From the NCBI GenBank assembly GCA_024196135.1, contig JAMQCK010000126.1:1-58016 (forward strand): 58,016 nt of DNA, read 5' to 3'. The notes beneath the pieces were generated by a model that had not been told where the DNA came from, did not search any database, and was given only the letters and a program-made list of their open reading frames with translations. Source of the DNA: Pleurotus ostreatus/Saccharomyces cerevisiae fusant. Taxonomy: Eukaryota > Opisthokonta. Of this stretch, positions 56,385-58,016 are shown piece after piece; position 1 is the first letter of the stretch; every line of letters begins with the position of its first letter. Position numbers and translations under genes: made by a program.

Positions 56385-57726
56385 TCACGCACGGTCCGGC
56401 ATCGACTTCCAGTCAGCATCGACGACTTGGATATGATATCGCGCCAACCGCTTGCCCCAAGCCTTCATCTGACCCTGCAAGCCCGCTTCCTGCGCTCGCC
56501 CGGCAACGCCCTTGCGAAGCCAGCGCACATCCCGCATCCGCAGTACGCAGAGTTCAGGAAGGCGAGGGAGCAGCTTCTCCAATACAGGCCACCAGTCACT
56601 TGCCGGGCGAGGGATGGATAGCATCCGAAGTGGGTGCGTGGCGCCTGGCTCCAGACGGAGCACCGGCAGCGGATTCTCGAGGGAGAGGTGTCGCAGCTGG
56701 GGGCACGTGCTGAGCAGGTCCACGGGAGATGGGTGGAGACGTGTGGGCCACGACTTGGGGGTGAAGAGCAGGAGGGACTTGAGCTCCTTCCCGTGCGTGA
56801 AGATAAGCTGCGATACAAGAGAGGCGGGGAAGGGCACGTCGTCGTATGGCGTGACCGTCAGCTTGCGTAGTGATGGGAGGGGTGATTGCAAGAGAGACAT
56901 GAGGAGGGTCGAGTTGTGGAGCGATATCAGGGAAAGTGTGTGGAGATGGGGGAGGTTGAGGGTCTTGACGATGGACTCATCAACCACGCTGGAGGCGAAG
57001 TCGAGCTCGGTGGGGTCTGGACCGCCGCCAATTACTTCTAGTTCCTCGAGGTTGGGGCACGATGCGACCAACTTGAGGATGGGCTCGTCCTGGCCCGTAG
57101 CAGAAGGGACGTAGGTGATCCCGCAGAGAGACCGTAGGTGTTGCGACTCCCATCGGTCCGCCAGAGCCAGTATAGGTCGTCGGCTCATGACGAAGGAGGG
57201 GTTCAAGCTCAACTTCGCGAGGTGCGGAAGGAGCGGGAAGAGCTGGGTCAGGAGCGAGTCAAGCTTGAGAGCTTGCGCTCGTCCCGTGAACTCCAGCTGA
57301 ATAAGATCGAGGACCTGCACCCATCGTCCGGGCGCCGAGTAGGGTATCCGCCGAATGGAGTCCCACTTCTCGTCGCATTCGTGCAGGTGCTTGTATAGCT
57401 TGTCGAGGGACGAAAGATGGGATATGCGAATGGTGTGATACAGGAGGGGGAGGGCGATTTCCTGAGGACTTGATCAGTGCTTGCTGCGGGGGGAAAGTCA
57501 GCACACGACATACCTTCAGCTCCTTGTTCACTAACAAAAGATTCCAAGCTTCCGCCGTCTCCCGCGTGTCGTCCAGGACGTAGTCCAGTATCCGTGCCCA
57601 CACTTCCGATGGTAGGTGGACGGGGGGCTTGCGGATGGGGAGCAAGGGTAATAGCATGAGGCGCCCGCTGAACTTGTCGTATGGGCGGGGGCGCAGTATA
57701 ACCTTGGAGGTAGTCGTAGAGGACAT
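56385..57726 (-). CDS. F-box/leucine-rich protein
   Basis: Two exons with an intron near 57462-57512. The F-box-like start is PVHLPSEVWARILDYVLDD with WNLLLVNKELK, then IALPLLYHTIRISHLSSLDK, the standard order in basidiomycete F-box proteins. Leucine-rich segments follow (LPHLAKLSLNPSF, CPNLEELEVIGGGPD, LPHLHTLSLISLHNS, CPQLRHLSLENPLPV), ending DWKSMPDRA. The likely role is an SCF substrate adaptor of unknown target. Start taken at the ATG at 57726; in-frame ATGs upstream up to about 57825 are possible. Confidence 0.8.
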
Positions 57727-58016
57727 TGTCGACAGACGGTAGAAGACGAATATTGCGGACATCTTGGTCGTTCCCCGCGTACCTTTATACCCCGAGAGCG
57801 CAGGCACCAGCGTCCGACTCAGCACGAATGTTGCCGAGCGACGCCCGACGGCAGGAAGAGAAAGGATGATAAGCGGCCTGACTCTACCCCGCGCTCATAA
57901 ACCACCCGCACGTGGCTAGCATCATTCCCCGGACCCCCTTCACCATCATCGCGTCTTGGGGACTTCCTTGCTTGTCGACTTCAAGGTACTCGTCTGAAGG
58001 GTGGGAGACAGCCATA
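57727..58016. other. Window end upstream of the last F-box gene
   Basis: Promoter sequence of the F-box/leucine-rich gene up to the window edge. No other gene is seen. Confidence 0.3.

Noticed and set aside
1..58016. CRISPR arrays, bacterial operons or phage genes
   Set aside because: The window is intron-rich eukaryotic DNA; the repeats seen are too few and irregular for CRISPR.
1..58016. Mitochondrial intermediate peptidase (MIP) beside the HD genes
   Set aside because: No HExxH metallopeptidase block is present in the translated frames of the window.

Overview
The window is nuclear DNA of a filamentous basidiomycete, most likely an agaricomycete of the polypore type. It is GC-rich and gene-dense. 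Nearly every gene is broken by 45-70 nt GT..AG introns. The central genes identify the place: this is the homeodomain (HD, matA/MAT-A) mating-type locus with its flanks. I cannot name the species from the sequence alone. No mitochondrial intermediate peptidase (MIP), the classic neighbour of this locus, lies inside the window.

Left flank (1-23.1 kb) is mostly housekeeping: a 5'-truncated membrane protein, a Zn2Cys6 transcription factor (with a 6-nt microexon inside its zinc cluster), a four-helix voltage-sensor-like protein, splicing factor CWC25, a sorting nexin of the SNX4/Atg24 type, the HORMA protein REV7, a PTM1/TMEM87-type seven-helix protein, RPB2, a ketosamine-3-kinase, the 39-kDa complex I subunit and a CstF-64 hinge/C-domain protein without an RRM. 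From 23.0 to 27.7 kb the DNA is gene-poor, with a long hairpin, tandem repeats and one Sfp1-like zinc-finger gene.

Mating-type core (27.7-37.2 kb): an uncharacterised CxxC/CxxC-KYRCLC gene, a solo HD1 gene (HD1b, minus), about 1.2 kb without a recognised gene, then a classic divergent pair HD1a (minus) and HD2 (plus). The two HD1 upstream regions share a bipartite element with identical 24-nt spacing. The HD2 protein ends in an FG-rich tail resembling FG nucleoporins. Downstream of HD2 is a tandem array of about 123-bp exon-intron-like units.

Right flank (39-58 kb): a LEA-like protein, an ABC1-family kinase (YPL109C-like) and a glycogenin-like GT8 protein (the last two are recurrent neighbours of the agaricomycete A locus), exonuclease V, a glutaredoxin-like gene overlapping a PSP/zinc-knuckle (ZCCHC8-like) gene, a second copy of the CxxC-KYRCLC family in inverted orientation, a small unknown gene, two F-box proteins and a compact pseudokinase.

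How the parts work together: HD1 and HD2 proteins from different mates form the heterodimer that turns on the dikaryon programme. The flanking genes are linked but probably not part of the switch. All gene models here were spliced by eye; exon ends are approximate unless stated.
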